From the NCBI GenBank assembly GCA_021850375.1, contig JAJZLZ010000035.1, positions 8,921 through 14,918 on the forward strand: DNA of 5,998 nt, given 5' to 3'. Below the pieces are notes generated by a model. The model searched no databases, was not told the DNA's origin, and saw only the letters and a program-made list of their open reading frames with translations. Numbering within the stretch: the first letter of the stretch is position 1; each line of letters opens with the position of its first letter. This DNA comes from Microcaldota archaeon (GTDB lineage: Archaea; Micrarchaeota; Micrarchaeia; Micrarchaeales; Micrarchaeaceae). This document shows, one piece after another, positions 5,481 through 5,998 of this stretch. Made by a program: the position numbers and the translations under genes.

Positions 5481-5998
5481 TTATCCTATAACGTTTACAG
5501 TAAATGACCAATAATTTGCAACATACATATAGCCATTTGTTGGGTTGTATGCGATTGCATATGGGTAGCTGCCAACATTAATTGACCCAACCTGTGTTGT
5601 GCCGGAGATGACGTTTACTACTTGTGGGCCGTAATTTGCAACATACATATAGCCATTTGTTGGGTTGTATGCGATTGCAGATGGACCACCATTATCATAC
5701 GGATTATAGCCACCAATTGGAATTGTATTAATTGGTATTGTATTTAGATTATATACGTGTTGCGGCGAGCCTTTTATCGCTGCTATCTGCTCTGACTGGT
5801 TGTATGCGGAATGCGTCTGGTTTTGATATTGTATCCAAATTGACCCCGCAAAGGTAGTTTCTATGTTATGATTTGTTAGTGGGCAGTCCACTGTTATGTT
5901 GTCACTCTGGCCTGATATCAATACGTCTGATTGCATGCCTGTGTATGACAATGTGCTCTCATTTAATACTGTTCCGCTGCTGCAGTCGACGCCTGTTA
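5481..5998 (-). CDS. C-terminal part of a secreted/surface protein ending in YVTN-type beta-propeller blades (5' end outside window)
   Basis: The frame is open from the right edge to TAA at 5481, giving 171 visible residues; a TTG at 5951 is internal, not a start, since codons continue upstream (TGVDCSSGTVLNEST). The first ~75 residues are rich in Ser, Thr, Asn and Gln, with two Cys (in VDCSSG and VDCPL) and a GSIWIQYQNQ strand, resembling an extracellular beta domain. The end contains two copies of AIAYNPTNGYMYVANY, 40 residues apart, separated by NVISGTTQVGSINVGS-type sequence. This is the YVTN/YVAN 40-residue propeller repeat known from archaeal surface proteins. Only about one and a half blades are present before the stop, and the last blade breaks off at TVNVIG. 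Complete propellers need more blades, so either the chain is truncated, blades lie upstream, or chains associate. Function is unknown; adhesion or surface display is an inference. Confidence 0.8.
   Translation of the reverse strand, partial: TGVDCSSGTVLNESTLSYTGMQSDVLISGQSDNITVDCPLTNHNIETTFAGSIWIQYQNQTHSAYNQSEQIAAIKGSPQHVYNLNTIPINTIPIGGYNPYDNGGPSAIAYNPTNGYMYVANYGPQVVNVISGTTQVGSINVGSYPYAIAYNPTNGYMYVANYWSFTVNVIG
5491..5684 (-). repeat. 120-bp-period direct repeat encoding propeller blades
   Basis: Positions 5512-5559 and 5632-5679 are identical over 48 bp; after one mismatch (5560 t, 5680 g) identity continues for 4 bp to 5564 and 5684. ACGTTTAC is also shared at 5491-5498 and 5611-5618. The period is 120 bp, exactly one 40-residue blade. 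The identity includes third codon positions, while the bases between the conserved blocks differ clearly. Confidence 0.9.
5715..5744 (-). repeat. 15-bp tandem duplication inside the propeller-protein gene
   Basis: Units 5715-5729 and 5730-5744 are adjacent and differ at one base (5721 a, 5736 t). They encode the doubled pentapeptide NTIPINTIPI just before the first blade. The length is a multiple of three, so the frame is kept. Confidence 0.8.

Noticed and set aside
5299..5511. 70-residue minus-strand frame spanning the AT-rich spacer
   Set aside because: It overlaps the ends of two supported genes, consists of AT-driven Ile/Asn/Phe/Tyr codons, and covers the likely terminator and promoter.
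5949..5951. TTG at 5951 as the start codon of the propeller protein
   Set aside because: The frame stays open to the window edge with similar Ser/Thr-rich extracellular composition and a conserved-looking Cys, and no signal peptide follows the TTG.

Overview
The window looks like chromosomal DNA of an archaeon, most likely a small-genome DPANN lineage of the Micrarchaeota/ARMAN type. Three features support this: AT-rich TATA boxes sit about 27-30 nt upstream of start codons (leaderless archaeal promoters), strong Shine-Dalgarno sites are sparse, and the gene set is archaeal in flavour (HtpX, LemA, a single-chain M16 peptidase, a small EF-Tu domain 2-like barrel protein, a one-domain alkylguanine methyltransferase, and a YVTN/YVAN-type propeller surface protein). 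The lineage call is inference; no rRNA or other phylogenetic marker is present.

Left part (1-1547, minus strand): a compact membrane operon, read right to left. A 128-residue VirB2/TrbC-like pilin candidate (signal peptide plus two hydrophobic helices) is followed, with a Shine-Dalgarno site overlapping its stop codon, by a 345-residue polytopic protein resembling VirB6/TrbL/CedA channel components. The start of a third hydrophobic protein runs off the left edge. This layout recalls the core of type IV secretion and of the archaeal Ced/Ted DNA-import machines, and is the most interesting part of the window. The ATPase that would confirm it (VirB4/CedB-like) is not inside the window.

Middle (1548-2138): a 153-bp divergent intergenic region, then the only plus-strand gene, a 145-residue protein with an acidic N-terminal tail and an EF-Tu domain 2-like beta-barrel. 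Its stop codon overlaps the stop codon of htpX by 4 bp.

Right-centre (2135-5339, minus strand): four tightly spaced genes, read right to left: O6-alkylguanine-DNA alkyltransferase-like protein, M16 zinc peptidase, LemA, HtpX. The first three each have a TATA-like box placed for a leaderless transcript. HtpX has no such box, lies 16 nt behind lemA and carries a weak Shine-Dalgarno, so lemA-htpX is probably one operon. M16, LemA and HtpX together look like an envelope protein-quality-control module.

Right edge (5340-5998): an AT-rich 141-bp spacer with T-runs on the minus strand, then the C-terminal part of a secreted or surface protein (its start lies beyond the window). It ends in about one and a half beta-propeller blades, encoded by a 120-bp-period repeat whose 48-bp core is identical in both copies. 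No tRNA, rRNA, CRISPR array or insertion sequence was seen.
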